DNA of 64,000 nt from Capnocytophaga periodontitidis (GCF_016126015.1 NZ_JAEFDB010000001.1:186001-250000); one strand, 5' to 3'; positions 41,731 through 50,498 are shown, counted from the stretch's first letter. Translations and numbers: made by a program. The notes: a model not told the origin generated them from the sequence alone.

Positions 41731-42507
41731 ATGAGTATGAAAATATTAGAAACCCCTTATGGAATATGCCATTTGAGCGTTGTTCCAGTACGCTTAGAGC
41801 CCCTTGAAGGAGCCGAGATGATTACGCAATTACTATTCGGTGAATTGCTGCAAGTGATTGATAAAGAAGAACATTGGAGCTATGTGCGCTTGTTATTCGA
41901 CAATGTAGAAGGCTGGGTAGATAACAGTCAGTTTACAGAAATTTCGGATAAGGACTACAAAAAATGTCTTAAGAAGAAAGAGAAATACGCACATCGATGG
42001 CTTACTAAACTCCGTTTGAAAACAGGAGATGATCTCTTTTTGCACATACCCAAAGGGGCAACTTTCTCTCATAATCATCTTTTACATACTTTTCAATCTA
42101 CCCAAAGAACTTCTCATCAAGGCGTAGTTTCCACCGCTTTAGAATATCTCAATGTACCTTTTTTGGCAGGAGGAAAAACTCCTTTTGGCATAGATGCTTC
42201 TGGTTTGGTACAAATGGTCTTTAAACTCAACAATATACATCTACCTCGCACTGCTGAGAAACAAGCAAAATGCGGGGAACTCATTAGTTTTATAGAAGAA
42301 TGTGAGGCAGGCGATTTGGCTTTTTTTGATGATGAAGAAGGAAATATCATTCACGTAGGAATTCTGTTAGGCGATAATAAAATTATTCATTCTTTTGGGA
42401 AAGTGCGAATTGATCGTTTGGATCATATAGGAATATTCAATAATGAACTTAGAAACTATACACATCAGTTGCGACTTTTAAAAAGAGTTGTATTTGATAA
42501 GAAATAA
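41731..42507 (+). CDS. NlpC/P60 (C40)-like protein with SH3 domains; catalytic Cys replaced by Ala
   Basis: A protein of about 258 residues. Two SH3-like segments (about 1-115) with EHWSYVRLLFDNVEGWVDNSQF precede an NlpC/P60 domain (about 125-255). Active C40 enzymes have Cys in the motif GIDCSG; here it reads FGIDASGLVQ, codon GCT at 42196-42198. The catalytic His is kept (GNIIHVGILLGD) and the rest is typical (EAGDLAFFDDEEG, KVRIDRLDHIGIF). It may bind peptidoglycan peptides without cutting. ATG 41731 or 41737 fits; a GTG at 41728 does not. No signal peptide is seen. Confidence 0.82.
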   Translation: MSMKILETPYGICHLSVVPVRLEPLEGAEMITQLLFGELLQVIDKEEHWSYVRLLFDNVEGWVDNSQFTEISDKDYKKCLKKKEKYAHRWLTKLRLKTGDDLFLHIPKGATFSHNHLLHTFQSTQRTSHQGVVSTALEYLNVPFLAGGKTPFGIDASGLVQMVFKLNNIHLPRTAEKQAKCGELISFIEECEAGDLAFFDDEEGNIIHVGILLGDNKIIHSFGKVRIDRLDHIGIFNNELRNYTHQLRLLKRVVFDKK

Positions 42508-42542
42508 GAAAATAAAACATTGACTATTAATTTATTAATTAT

Positions 42543-43247
42543 ATGAAAATTGCTTTATTAGGATATGGTAAAATGGGTAAAACCATTGAACAAATAGCTG
42601 TTGCGCGTGGTCACGAGATTGTTTTGAAAATAGATAATGCCGAAACTCCTTACAACATTACTATAGCCGATGTTGCTATAGAGTTCAGCACGCCCAATAG
42701 TGCTTTTGCAAATATCAGCAATAGTTTGACACATAAAGTACCTGTGGTAGCAGGTACTACAGGGTGGTTATCCCAATATAACGAGGCGGTGGCATTGTGT
42801 AAAGCACAACAAACCGCTTTTTTGTATGCATCTAATTTCAGTATAGGGGTGAATGTATTTTTTGCTCTCAATAAAACTTTAGCTAAACTAATGTCAGGAC
42901 TTAAGGAGTATGAGGTAGCTATTGAGGAAATCCATCATACCCAAAAACTCGATGCTCCTAGTGGTACGGCAATTACTTTGGCTGAAGGTATCATCGCAGA
43001 GACAGATAAAGCTGGCTGGCATTTAGATACCGCTGGGGAAAACGAAATTCCCATCGTAGCCAAACGCATTGATAATACCCCTGGTACTCACATCATCACT
43101 TATAGCAGTGAGGTGGATACTATAGAAATTAAACATACTGCTCACAATCGCAATGGTTTTGCTCTTGGCGCTGTGATGGCAGCGGAGTGGATTGTAGATA
43201 AACAAGGGGTCTTCACGATGAGTGATGTACTTGGATTTAGCAATTGA
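42543..43247 (+). CDS. dapB: 4-hydroxy-tetrahydrodipicolinate reductase
   Basis: A 234-residue NAD(P)H enzyme of lysine/diaminopimelate synthesis. LLGYGKMGKTI (4-14) binds the cofactor; IEEIHHTQKLDAPSGTA holds the catalytic His pair and Lys plus the substrate loop. VVAGTTGW and YASNFSIGVNVFF are typical. It lies 35 bp after the NlpC/P60-like gene. DapA, the preceding enzyme, is encoded at 52883, so the pathway genes are split. Confidence 0.94.
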   Translation: MKIALLGYGKMGKTIEQIAVARGHEIVLKIDNAETPYNITIADVAIEFSTPNSAFANISNSLTHKVPVVAGTTGWLSQYNEAVALCKAQQTAFLYASNFSIGVNVFFALNKTLAKLMSGLKEYEVAIEEIHHTQKLDAPSGTAITLAEGIIAETDKAGWHLDTAGENEIPIVAKRIDNTPGTHIITYSSEVDTIEIKHTAHNRNGFALGAVMAAEWIVDKQGVFTMSDVLGFSN

Positions 43248-43351
43248 AAATGATGATTATAGAATATAGTAATCAGTATTTTTATCTAGTTCAAGCAACA
43301 ACATTACATAACTAAAATGCAAGAAACTTATTTTCTTTAAGAAAAAGGCAT

Positions 43352-43359
43352 TATCTTTG
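43352..43359 (+). promoter_or_regulatory. -7 box for the HAD phosphatase-lepB-wbqC group
   Basis: TATCTTTG matches TAnnTTTG, 40 bp before the ATG at 43400. The -33 region is AT-rich without a clear TTTG. Confidence 0.5.
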
Positions 43360-43399
43360 CAAACTCATAACTCATAATTTTTTAACTCATAACTAAAGA

Positions 43400-44212
43400 A
43401 TGTATAAAATTATATTTTCTGATATTGATGGAACTCTTTTAAGCGGTTCACGTACTCTTACTCAAAATACCATTCACGAAGTGAAAAAACTGAAAGACAA
43501 AATGCCTTTCATTTTAGTATCTTCACGTATGCCTCAGCAAATGTATCACATACAAAAAGATTTAGGTATAGCAGGTTTACCCCTTATCGCTTATAATGGA
43601 GGATTAGTGCTCAATGGTGAAAAAGTACTGCACTCAGTAGCAATTCCTCTTCAGATATTGGAAGAGGTGGTTACTCTCAACGAAAAAGAGTTTGCTTCAG
43701 AAATACATATTAGTTTTTATTACAACGATGAGTGGTATGTACCTCAATACGATCAATGGGCACAACGTGAAGAAACTATTACCAAAGTAACTCCTGTAGT
43801 ACGTCCTAACCGAGAAGTGCTCACAATGTGGCAACAAGCAGGGCACGGAGCTCACAAACTGATGCTAATGGGGGAAGAAACTCTTATTGAGCGTATGTTC
43901 CAACTATTAAATGAGAAATATACTAAGGTAATGCAAATTTATCGTGGAAAAGAAACTTATATCGAACTATCAGATATCAGTATTTCTAAACTCACGGGGG
44001 TAAAAGTAGTTTTGGACGAAATATACCATTTGCCGCTGAGTGAAGCAATTGCTTTTGGTGATAACTACAACGATTTAGAAATGTTAGAAGGCGTTGGCTG
44101 TGGCGTAGCAGTAGATAATGCACGCAATGAGGTGAAAGCCGTTGCCAAACATATAACATTACACCACTCAAAAGATGGTGTAGCCGAATTTTTAAAACAA
44201 TTAAATAATTAA
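43400..44212 (+). CDS. Cof-type HAD-IIB family phosphatase
   Basis: A 270-residue hydrolase. Motif I IIFSDIDGTLL (nucleophile Asp8), motif II ILVSSRMP, and motif IV AIAFGDNYNDLEML are present, with the IIB-type cap between them. The family removes phosphate from sugar phosphates, FMN or PLP; the substrate cannot be told. It is the first gene of a group with lepB 16 bp downstream. Confidence 0.9.
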   Translation: MYKIIFSDIDGTLLSGSRTLTQNTIHEVKKLKDKMPFILVSSRMPQQMYHIQKDLGIAGLPLIAYNGGLVLNGEKVLHSVAIPLQILEEVVTLNEKEFASEIHISFYYNDEWYVPQYDQWAQREETITKVTPVVRPNREVLTMWQQAGHGAHKLMLMGEETLIERMFQLLNEKYTKVMQIYRGKETYIELSDISISKLTGVKVVLDEIYHLPLSEAIAFGDNYNDLEMLEGVGCGVAVDNARNEVKAVAKHITLHHSKDGVAEFLKQLNN

Positions 44213-44228
44213 TAATTAACGATTAAAG

Positions 44229-45782
44229 ATGATATATTTATACATTTTAATTATTGCACAACTCATCAATGGGCTATTTTTTTGGAAAGGTTATGAAAAA
44301 GCAGGTTACAGAGCGTGGCAAGCCTTTGTACCTTTTTATAATACTGTCATTTTTTTGCGTATCATCTCACGTCCGTGGTGGTGGGTCTTCTTGTTGTACT
44401 TACCTGTAATAGGCAATATTATGGTAGTAGTGATGACCTACGAATGGTTACACGTGTTTAACTATCGCAAAAAACGCTATACCTTGCTTTCAGTAGTTAC
44501 TTTAGGCTTGTTTGCTGCCTATGTAACTTATTTGCCCTCTACACAATATGTAGGTAAGGATGTAGAGGTAATCAAGAAAAATGTATCGTCGTGGGTAAGT
44601 GCTGTACTCTTTGCTGTGGTAGCAGCTTCGGGTATTCACACCTATTTCATACAGCCTTATATGATTCCTACTTCTTCCCTAGAAAAAACACTGTTAGTAG
44701 GTGATTTCCTCTTTGTGAGCAAGTTCCATTACGGAGTGCGTGTGCCTATGACACCTTTATCATTACCTATGGTACACGATTCTATTCCTGTAATAGGTAC
44801 AAAATCATACATCAAAACACCACAATTACCTTATTTGCGCTTGCCTGCTTTGCAAAAAGTACAACGAAATGATATTACTGTATTCAACTGGCCTACTGAT
44901 ACGGTAAGATACTTCCGCGATAATTCGGGTATTCACGTTGATAAACCTATTGATAAGAAATCAAACTATGTGAAACGCACGGTAGCTATCCCAGGTGATG
45001 TACTTGAGATAAAAGATGGTGATGTATGGATCAATGGCAAAAAAGAAATTTACCCTGTACGTGCTAAACTACAAACATCGTATATAGTGGTGACACAGCC
45101 TAATTTGTTTAACTCTATAGAAGAAGTTTGGAGTGCTATGTACCAACAATTTGGTGTGACCGATCGCGCTTATCCTATCAATAACGATACCTATATTTTT
45201 TCTTCTCTTACTGACGATGTGGCAAAAGCATTAGCTGCCAATCCTAATATAGTATCTGTAACTCGCAATGTGAATAAGGCTGGAGTGTACAACAAGGCTA
45301 TCTTCCCTCATAGTCCTGCATTCCCTTGGAATGAGGATAATTACGGTCCCATTACCATCCCTGCTAAAGGAAAAAGTGTAACACTTACTATTGAGAATTT
45401 ACCTTTGTATAAACGCATTATCAGCGTGTATGAACACAACCAATTGGAAGTAAAAGGTAATGAGATTTATATCAACGGACAAAAAGCTAATAGCTATACC
45501 TTTAAACAAGACTATTATTGGATGATGGGTGACAACCGCCATAATTCCGAAGATAGCCGTTTTTGGGGCTTTGTACCTGAAGATCACGTATTAGGAAAAC
45601 CAGTACTCGTTTGGATGAGTTTAGACCAAAACGCTTCAGGCTTTAAGAAAATACGTTGGAATCGTCTATTCACCACTGTGAATGGTGATGGAGAACCCGT
45701 ATCGTATCGTTATATCGTGTTTGCTTTGCTCGGTTTGTGGTTAGCTTATAGTTTGCTGAAAAAGAAAAAAGAAAAAGAATAA
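44229..45782 (+). CDS. lepB: Signal peptidase I (long Bacteroidota form)
   Basis: A 517-residue membrane protease that removes signal peptides. It has N-terminal membrane helices (to about residue 140), then the active site: Ser150 in YMIPTSSLEKTLLVGD and Lys249 in NYVKRTVAIPGD. An insertion of about 150 residues separates this from MMGDNRHNSEDSRFWGFVPE. A last helix lies near the C terminus (YIVFALLGLWLAYSLL). The long form with insertion is usual for Flavobacteriaceae. The stop codon directly abuts the next start codon. Confidence 0.94.
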   Translation: MIYLYILIIAQLINGLFFWKGYEKAGYRAWQAFVPFYNTVIFLRIISRPWWWVFLLYLPVIGNIMVVVMTYEWLHVFNYRKKRYTLLSVVTLGLFAAYVTYLPSTQYVGKDVEVIKKNVSSWVSAVLFAVVAASGIHTYFIQPYMIPTSSLEKTLLVGDFLFVSKFHYGVRVPMTPLSLPMVHDSIPVIGTKSYIKTPQLPYLRLPALQKVQRNDITVFNWPTDTVRYFRDNSGIHVDKPIDKKSNYVKRTVAIPGDVLEIKDGDVWINGKKEIYPVRAKLQTSYIVVTQPNLFNSIEEVWSAMYQQFGVTDRAYPINNDTYIFSSLTDDVAKALAANPNIVSVTRNVNKAGVYNKAIFPHSPAFPWNEDNYGPITIPAKGKSVTLTIENLPLYKRIISVYEHNQLEVKGNEIYINGQKANSYTFKQDYYWMMGDNRHNSEDSRFWGFVPEDHVLGKPVLVWMSLDQNASGFKKIRWNRLFTTVNGDGEPVSYRYIVFALLGLWLAYSLLKKKKEKE

Positions 45783-46406
45783 ATGGTAACACAAGTATTA
45801 TTGCACCCCACTTATTTTCCTTCAATAGCTCAATTTCATTTGATATTGAACAACCCTTGTGTGTTAGAAGTTTCGGATAACTATCAGAAGCAAACTTTGC
45901 GCAATAGGGCTTATATTTATGGTGCGAATGGTAAACAAGCTCTTAATTTACCTATCAAACACGTAGGAGGGGATACTGGCAGACAGCTGTTTAAAGATGT
46001 AAAGGTAGAAAATAATTTTCCTTGGCAACGATTGCATTGGAAGAGCTTAGAAACTGCCTATCGCACTTCACCTTATTTTGAGTATTACGAGGACGATTTG
46101 GTACGTATTTTTGAAAAACAATATACTTATTTACTCGATGTAAACCTTGATACTATTGAAACTATTTTAGCGTGCCTATTGGTACATATCAACTTTGATA
46201 AAACAAAAGGGTATGAAGCCGATCCTCAAGGAATAAAAGACTATCGCTTTTTAAGTAGTGCTAAAAAAGAATACCCTATAACAATGCCTCCATATCATCA
46301 AATATTCTCAGATAAATATGGGTTTATTCCTAACTTATCAATATTGGATTTATTGTTCCACGAAGGGCCTAATACCCAAGACTATTTGTCGAAGGTAATA
46401 GTATAG
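45783..46406 (+). CDS. WbqC-family protein
   Basis: A 207-residue protein of the WbqC-like family. LLHPTYFPSIAQF at the start, YQKQTLRNRAYIYGANGKQ and FPWQRLHWKSLETAYRTSPYF are typical. The family is often linked with polysaccharide or envelope genes, but the reaction is not established. The ATG follows the lepB stop without a gap, so translation is probably coupled. Confidence 0.85.
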   Translation: MVTQVLLHPTYFPSIAQFHLILNNPCVLEVSDNYQKQTLRNRAYIYGANGKQALNLPIKHVGGDTGRQLFKDVKVENNFPWQRLHWKSLETAYRTSPYFEYYEDDLVRIFEKQYTYLLDVNLDTIETILACLLVHINFDKTKGYEADPQGIKDYRFLSSAKKEYPITMPPYHQIFSDKYGFIPNLSILDLLFHEGPNTQDYLSKVIV

Positions 46407-46550
46407 TGTAATAAAGTGTGCAACTATACATTTAAAGGTGTATAATTACACGTTTTGTTATAGGCTTTTGAAATAAGTGTTATAGTTAATTTTTATTTTA
46501 GTTATTGATAATCAGTGTATTGAATGTTTTAATGAATTAAACAAAAAGTT

Positions 46551-46566
46551 TGGCACAGATTTTTCC
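46551..46566 (+). promoter_or_regulatory. Sigma-54-like -24/-12 element
   Basis: TGGCACA-GATT-TTTCC has the -24 half of the sigma-54 consensus; the -12 half is TTTCC instead of TTGCA. It stands in a 417-bp gap without genes. Confidence 0.35.
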
Positions 46567-46577
46567 ATATACTAAAC

Positions 46578-46773
46578 AGAAAAATGCTAAATTAAACATC
46601 ATCACCCTAAGTGTGATACTCATTAAAACAAATCTTGTGAAAAAGACTTTATTACTCAATGGTAATAAAATAACATTTTTCTAAACTGGAAAAATTTTCT
46701 TCATTTTGGAGTTAGTAGTAGTATTTATATGCATTGTGAAAAAGGCTCTCTAAGAAATTAGGGAGCTTTTTTT
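46578..46773 (+). ncRNA. Possible small RNA ending in a terminator
   Basis: The gap 46407-46823 has no ORF worth calling. It contains a sigma-54-like element (46551-46566) and, about 180 bp later on the same strand, the terminator GGCTCTCTAA/TTAGGGAGC followed by seven Ts (46744-46773). A transcript between them would be about 195 nt, with internal stems such as ATCAC/GTGAT. No RNA family was recognised. The terminator alone could also serve read-through from the upstream operon. Confidence 0.3.
46744..46773 (+). terminator. Rho-independent terminator in the wbqC-bshC gap
   Basis: GGCTCTCTAA, loop GAAA, TTAGGGAGC, then TTTTTTT. Orientation plus. It is 340 bp after the wbqC-type gene, which suggests that another transcript ends here. 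Confidence 0.75.
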
Positions 46774-46788
46774 ATGCCTATTTATAAC

Positions 46789-46816
46789 AAAAAAAGACGC
46801 CAAAGGGCGTCTTTTT
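46789..46816. terminator. Terminator of bshC
   Basis: AAAAAAAGACGCC and GGCGTCTTTTT pair around a short loop. It lies just after the bshC stop codon in the minus-strand direction. Confidence 0.88.
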
Positions 46817-46823
46817 CGTATCG

Positions 46824-48425
46824 TTAGTATTGTATGACTACAAATCTAAAATCAAAGGGATTGAAGTCTTTTACTAATTCAGGGATGAATTCCTTACCTT
46901 TCAGCAAATAGAAATCGGTGAAGTTAGCAAAACGTTCTTGTAAGATGTTATTAGGGAATAGTTCACTTTGCAAAATAGTAGTGCGCTCTAATTCCTCACT
47001 AAACTTCCTTTTTTGGGCTTTTAAAAGTCGTTTTTCAAGTTTTTCTAAACCTTTTAACTGTCGGACTTCTTGGGCTTTTACGGCATTCTTAAAGGTAATG
47101 TCAGTACGTTCAGCTAATTGGTATAGATGAGTGAATTGCTGTTGGAGTAATTCCTTTTCAGGAGTAAAATCTATAGGAAATTCACTGAGTTGTCGTACTT
47201 TTTTATTCTTTAACTCTTCTGGTTTTAAGAATAAATCGTTTAGAGAAAGCTGTAGTTTTTCAATTTTCTCAGCTTGTCGTTGTGAAACGAGCATTGCCGA
47301 ATTGCGCAACATCAGTATGGGGAAGGGTACTTTTTCCGTATTAAAAAATCCTTTTAATTCTAACCAATAAGCTATTTCTCCACCACCACCTATATAAGCC
47401 AAATTAGGCAATATCACCTCTTGATACAAAGGGCGCAAGATAACGTTAGGAGAAAACCGTTCAGGATAGGTATTGAGTTCTTCTAAAATAGCTTCTTTAG
47501 AGAAGTGAATATTTGTATCGTGTACCTCAAAACCTTCGGTGGTACGTATGATGCGGTGTCTGCCGTTAGGGGTAAGGTAAAACATATTCACCTCACGTGG
47601 GTTTACTTGCACAAGATAAGTGCTATTCACCTTTTGTAAGGCCTCAATACTTTTAGTTACTTCACGATGAGCAACACTGTGTAACAAATCATTGCTTATA
47701 TAGGGGATAAATTCCTTTTTTAAAGATTTGTCGTTACCATCGATTACCACCACTCCATAATCTTCAAATAGGGCATTTACTAAATAGCGAGTAGCTTCAG
47801 CTAAATTATTGTTTTTTAGATAACTATCGCGGAAGAGAGCTCGCAATTCATCAGCATTTTTACCCAATCCTATTGCTCTATCAAACGTTTGAAATACCGC
47901 TTCGAGTGTATTGGTGGAAAAGTTGCCCGTTGCTCCTGTTTGGTCGCTATTCCAACAGATGGTGCGATTGCTGAGGTGAAAATGGTTGATTTCCTCAAAA
48001 TCGTGGTCTTCTGTAGCCATCCAATACACAGGAACAAAATGTTTATTGGGGTACTTTTCAGTGAGCTGTCTAACAGTATTAATTACTGAAATTATCTTGA
48101 AAATAAAATAAAGATGCCCTGTAAAAAGACTCAACTGATGTCCTGTAGTAACTGTGAACGTATTACTTTGAGCTAAAAGTTCTATATTTTTGAGTACTTT
48201 AGGGGTCGTTTTTAGCTCGGCGTATTGTGCTTTTAAGCTACTTACTAAAACATTGCGTTTTTCTTGACTAAAATCAGCTTCTTTTTCAGTTATTTGCTTT
48301 TCAAATTCTGTTATTGAAGGAAAGTGATTGTAGAAAGGGCGTAGTTTTTCTTGCTCATCTACATAATCGGTGATGAGCGTAGAGAAAAACCGAATATTGG
48401 AGTAAGGAATATAAGCGGAAATCAT
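46824..48425 (-). CDS. bshC: Bacillithiol synthesis cysteine ligase BshC
   Basis: A 533-residue protein that adds cysteine to GlcN-malate in the last step of bacillithiol synthesis. TVTTGHQLSLFTGHLYFIFKI, PVYWMATEDHDFEEINHF and LAYIGGGGEIAYWLELKGFF are conserved BshC segments, and a coiled coil occupies about 370-480. Bacillithiol is the low-molecular-weight thiol of many Bacteroidota. It follows a small acidic-protein gene by 15 bp. Confidence 0.94.
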   Translation of the reverse strand: MISAYIPYSNIRFFSTLITDYVDEQEKLRPFYNHFPSITEFEKQITEKEADFSQEKRNVLVSSLKAQYAELKTTPKVLKNIELLAQSNTFTVTTGHQLSLFTGHLYFIFKIISVINTVRQLTEKYPNKHFVPVYWMATEDHDFEEINHFHLSNRTICWNSDQTGATGNFSTNTLEAVFQTFDRAIGLGKNADELRALFRDSYLKNNNLAEATRYLVNALFEDYGVVVIDGNDKSLKKEFIPYISNDLLHSVAHREVTKSIEALQKVNSTYLVQVNPREVNMFYLTPNGRHRIIRTTEGFEVHDTNIHFSKEAILEELNTYPERFSPNVILRPLYQEVILPNLAYIGGGGEIAYWLELKGFFNTEKVPFPILMLRNSAMLVSQRQAEKIEKLQLSLNDLFLKPEELKNKKVRQLSEFPIDFTPEKELLQQQFTHLYQLAERTDITFKNAVKAQEVRQLKGLEKLEKRLLKAQKRKFSEELERTTILQSELFPNNILQERFANFTDFYLLKGKEFIPELVKDFNPFDFRFVVIQY

Positions 48426-48440
48426 ACGCTTGGAGTATTT

Positions 48441-48743
48441 TTATTCGTCGTCTAATGAAGAATCGTCGGGGATGTCTAAACCGCCTACCCCTATTTCATC
48501 GTCATTATTGTTCATAAATTCGTCGTCCTCGTCGAAGTTTTCCATTGTATCGGCTAAACGAGTACTTACTTTCACTAAATAGATAGTGTCCTCGGTGCGT
48601 ACTTCTAAGGCATCAACGGTCTCATTTTTGGCGTTTTTAAAACGAATTACATCTGCATCAGTATACCCATCAGGGTATTTTTCTACTAACATAGAGAGAA
48701 TCTCATTAGTTAGTTTGTTGTAGTCTACTATTACGCGTTTCAT
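48441..48743 (-). CDS. Small conserved acidic protein
   Basis: A 100-residue protein, starting MKRVIVDYNKLTNEILSMLV. The ATG at 48743 is preferred to one 18 bp upstream, because a -7-like box (TACTTTCG) lies close by. A folded N-terminal part (VEKYPDGYTDADVIRF, TIYLVKVSTRL) precedes a tail with long runs of Asp/Glu/Asn. No named family was recognised. It lies upstream of bshC in one unit. Confidence 0.65.
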   Translation of the reverse strand: MKRVIVDYNKLTNEILSMLVEKYPDGYTDADVIRFKNAKNETVDALEVRTEDTIYLVKVSTRLADTMENFDEDDEFMNNNDDEIGVGGLDIPDDSSLDDE

Positions 48744-48825
48744 ATTAATATTACTTTTCACGGGGCGAAAGTAAGTTAAATTTTATAATTACAAAATAAA
48801 AAACGTATTTTTTTTTAATTTGTAG

Positions 48826-48833
48826 TATCTTTG
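48826..48833 (+). promoter_or_regulatory. -7 box of rsmE
   Basis: TATCTTTG matches TAnnTTTG, 39 bp before the ATG at 48873. The upstream region is a T-run without a clear -33 box. Confidence 0.5.
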
Positions 48834-48872
48834 CCCTCGAAAAATGCTTATGATTTCTAAGAAAATTAAACT

Positions 48873-49598
48873 ATGAGTATACAATTATTTTATCACCCAG
48901 CACTGCAATTAGATAGTACAAATTGCTTTTTTGATAAGGAAGAAAGTCAGCATATAGTAAAGGTATTGCGCAAAAAATCGGGTGATGTGTTACATATTAC
49001 TAATGGTAAGGGACAACTTTTTGAAGCACAATTAGATTTTGCGTCTCCTAAACAATGCGAAGTAAGAATACTGAAATGCACTACCCAATCATCGCGTTCT
49101 TATTATTTACACTTGGTAGTAGCTCCTACCAAAATGAATGAACGTTATGAATGGTTTTTAGAGAAAGCTACTGAAATAGGGGTAGATGAAATTACACCTA
49201 TTATTTGTGAACATTCTGATCGTACGACTATTAAAGTAGAGCGTTTTGAGAAGATACTTCTTTCGGCGATGAAACAATCGCTGCAATGTTATTTGCCTAA
49301 ACTCAATACTCCTATTGCTTCAAGTCAGTTTTTTAAAGCGATGAAGACAGATACTTCAGCTAAATATATAGCCCATTGTTACGAAAATGAGAAGCGGTTG
49401 TTTTCAAGAACACTCACTCCGTTCCCTGAACGTATCACAGTACTAATAGGACCTGAAGGTGATTTTTCAACAACTGAACTCAACACCGCTTTACAACAGG
49501 CGTTTGTGCCTATATCATTGGGTGATACGCGTTTGCGTACCGAAACAGCAGCCGTAGTAGCTTGCCATACAGTAGCCGTACTTAATGAACTCCAATAG
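48873..49598 (+). CDS. rsmE: 16S rRNA (uracil(1498)-N(3))-methyltransferase
   Basis: A 241-residue SPOUT methyltransferase. An N-terminal PUA-like domain (about 1-70) precedes the trefoil-knot domain with EWFLEKATEIGVDEITPI, VLIGPEGDFSTTE and SLGDTRLRTETA, the SAM-binding knot. It methylates U1498 of 16S rRNA. It is convergent with the Mur-ligase-like gene, 2 bp away. Confidence 0.95.
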   Translation: MSIQLFYHPALQLDSTNCFFDKEESQHIVKVLRKKSGDVLHITNGKGQLFEAQLDFASPKQCEVRILKCTTQSSRSYYLHLVVAPTKMNERYEWFLEKATEIGVDEITPIICEHSDRTTIKVERFEKILLSAMKQSLQCYLPKLNTPIASSQFFKAMKTDTSAKYIAHCYENEKRLFSRTLTPFPERITVLIGPEGDFSTTELNTALQQAFVPISLGDTRLRTETAAVVACHTVAVLNELQ

Positions 49599-49600
49599 GA

Positions 49601-50359
49601 TTAGAAACTCACCATAGCTTCATAGAAATCGGCTTCATCAATGCCTATATTTTGGCATACCCATTTGGCAGCCTCAATATAGCTTATTTGGGTAGCCGAC
49701 GCATCGCCTAAGGGCAATTCTCCTTCGGGAGTAATAAGAAAAGTTTCGCCATTGTGCGTTTCAAATAGAGGGGTGCGGTATTCCATTTTACGTATCGCCC
49801 TCTCGTTGTTTTCTATAATTGTTTTGAGAGCTTCATCTTCTTCGTTGTAAATAAGGATGCCTCCTTTAGTAATGGATTCTATAAAGTTTTGATATTCTTC
49901 TACTTTTTCATTGTTAATATCACTGATGAGGGCAATGGTAGGATGTAGTGCGGCACTGTTGTCCCCTCCTTCAAAAAGAACAAATTCGGTATCTACAAAA
50001 TGTACTTGTTTGCCATTAATAGGAGTTTCTAAACAATAACTCAAAGGTTGGTTATAAAAATCCATAGTGTGTAGCACACGTGCCAAACACTCTTTCTTAC
50101 CCTTATCACCACTGAGTACTACACGGGTTTTATTTTTGAAATATTCGTATAGAAAAGCATTAGGTGATATAGGTGAAAGCCCTAAGTTTTGAGCCAATAA
50201 CAAATCGGGGTGAGTAGGTGAGAGGTGAGGATCAGCAATTACATAATGAGTTTCAGAAGACAATTCTTCTGGCAAGGTAGTGATGTGGTGCTGTTCATTT
50301 AGAGCCATCATCAAGGGGCGCAAGTGAGTGCTGGGGGCTACTATAAAATGGATATTCAT
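49601..50359 (-). CDS. Shortened Mur-ligase-like (Mpl/peptidoglycan synthetase) protein, lacks P-loop
   Basis: A 252-residue protein that follows the order of the first half of Mpl/MurC-type ligases: IHFIVAPSTHLRPLMMAL at the start, LLAQNLGLSPISPNAFLYEY, KNKTRVVLSGDKGKKE, then PTIALISDINNEKVEEYQNF and AKWVCQNIGIDEADFYEA. The ATP-binding loop, GGSHGKTT in active enzymes, reads SGDKGKKE. The C-terminal ligase domains (about 200 residues) are missing. It is probably not a working ligase. It could be a regulator or a relic under selection, because the frame is intact. The family assignment is from memory of Mpl sequences. Confidence 0.65.
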   Translation of the reverse strand: MNIHFIVAPSTHLRPLMMALNEQHHITTLPEELSSETHYVIADPHLSPTHPDLLLAQNLGLSPISPNAFLYEYFKNKTRVVLSGDKGKKECLARVLHTMDFYNQPLSYCLETPINGKQVHFVDTEFVLFEGGDNSAALHPTIALISDINNEKVEEYQNFIESITKGGILIYNEEDEALKTIIENNERAIRKMEYRTPLFETHNGETFLITPEGELPLGDASATQISYIEAAKWVCQNIGIDEADFYEAMVSF

Positions 50360-50381
50360 TGTATTGAAAGTTAATTGTTAT

Positions 50382-50414
50382 AAAAAAAGCTATCCTATTA
50401 GGATAGCTTTTTTT
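50382..50414. terminator. Terminator after tRNA-Leu
   Basis: AAAAAAAGCTATCC, loop TATTA, GGATAGCTTTTTTT. It lies 5 bp beyond the tRNA 3' end in minus direction. Confidence 0.88.
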
Positions 50415-50418
50415 GTTG

Positions 50419-50498
50419 TACCTGAGGAGGGAATCGAACCCTCACTCCGAAGAACACGAGTTTGAGTCGTGCGCGTCTACCAATTCCGCCACTCAGGC
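50419..50498 (-). tRNA. tRNA-Leu (anticodon CAA)
   Basis: The minus strand folds as a tRNA: acceptor stem GCCTGAG/CTCAGGT with A as discriminator base; D-arm GCGGAATTGGTAGACGC; anticodon stem-loop ACGA-CTCAAAC-TCGT with anticodon CAA (codon UUG); a long variable arm; T-arm GAGGG-TTCGATT-CCCTC. The long variable arm fits class II (Leu). The 3' CCA is not encoded. About 80 nt. Confidence 0.93.
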
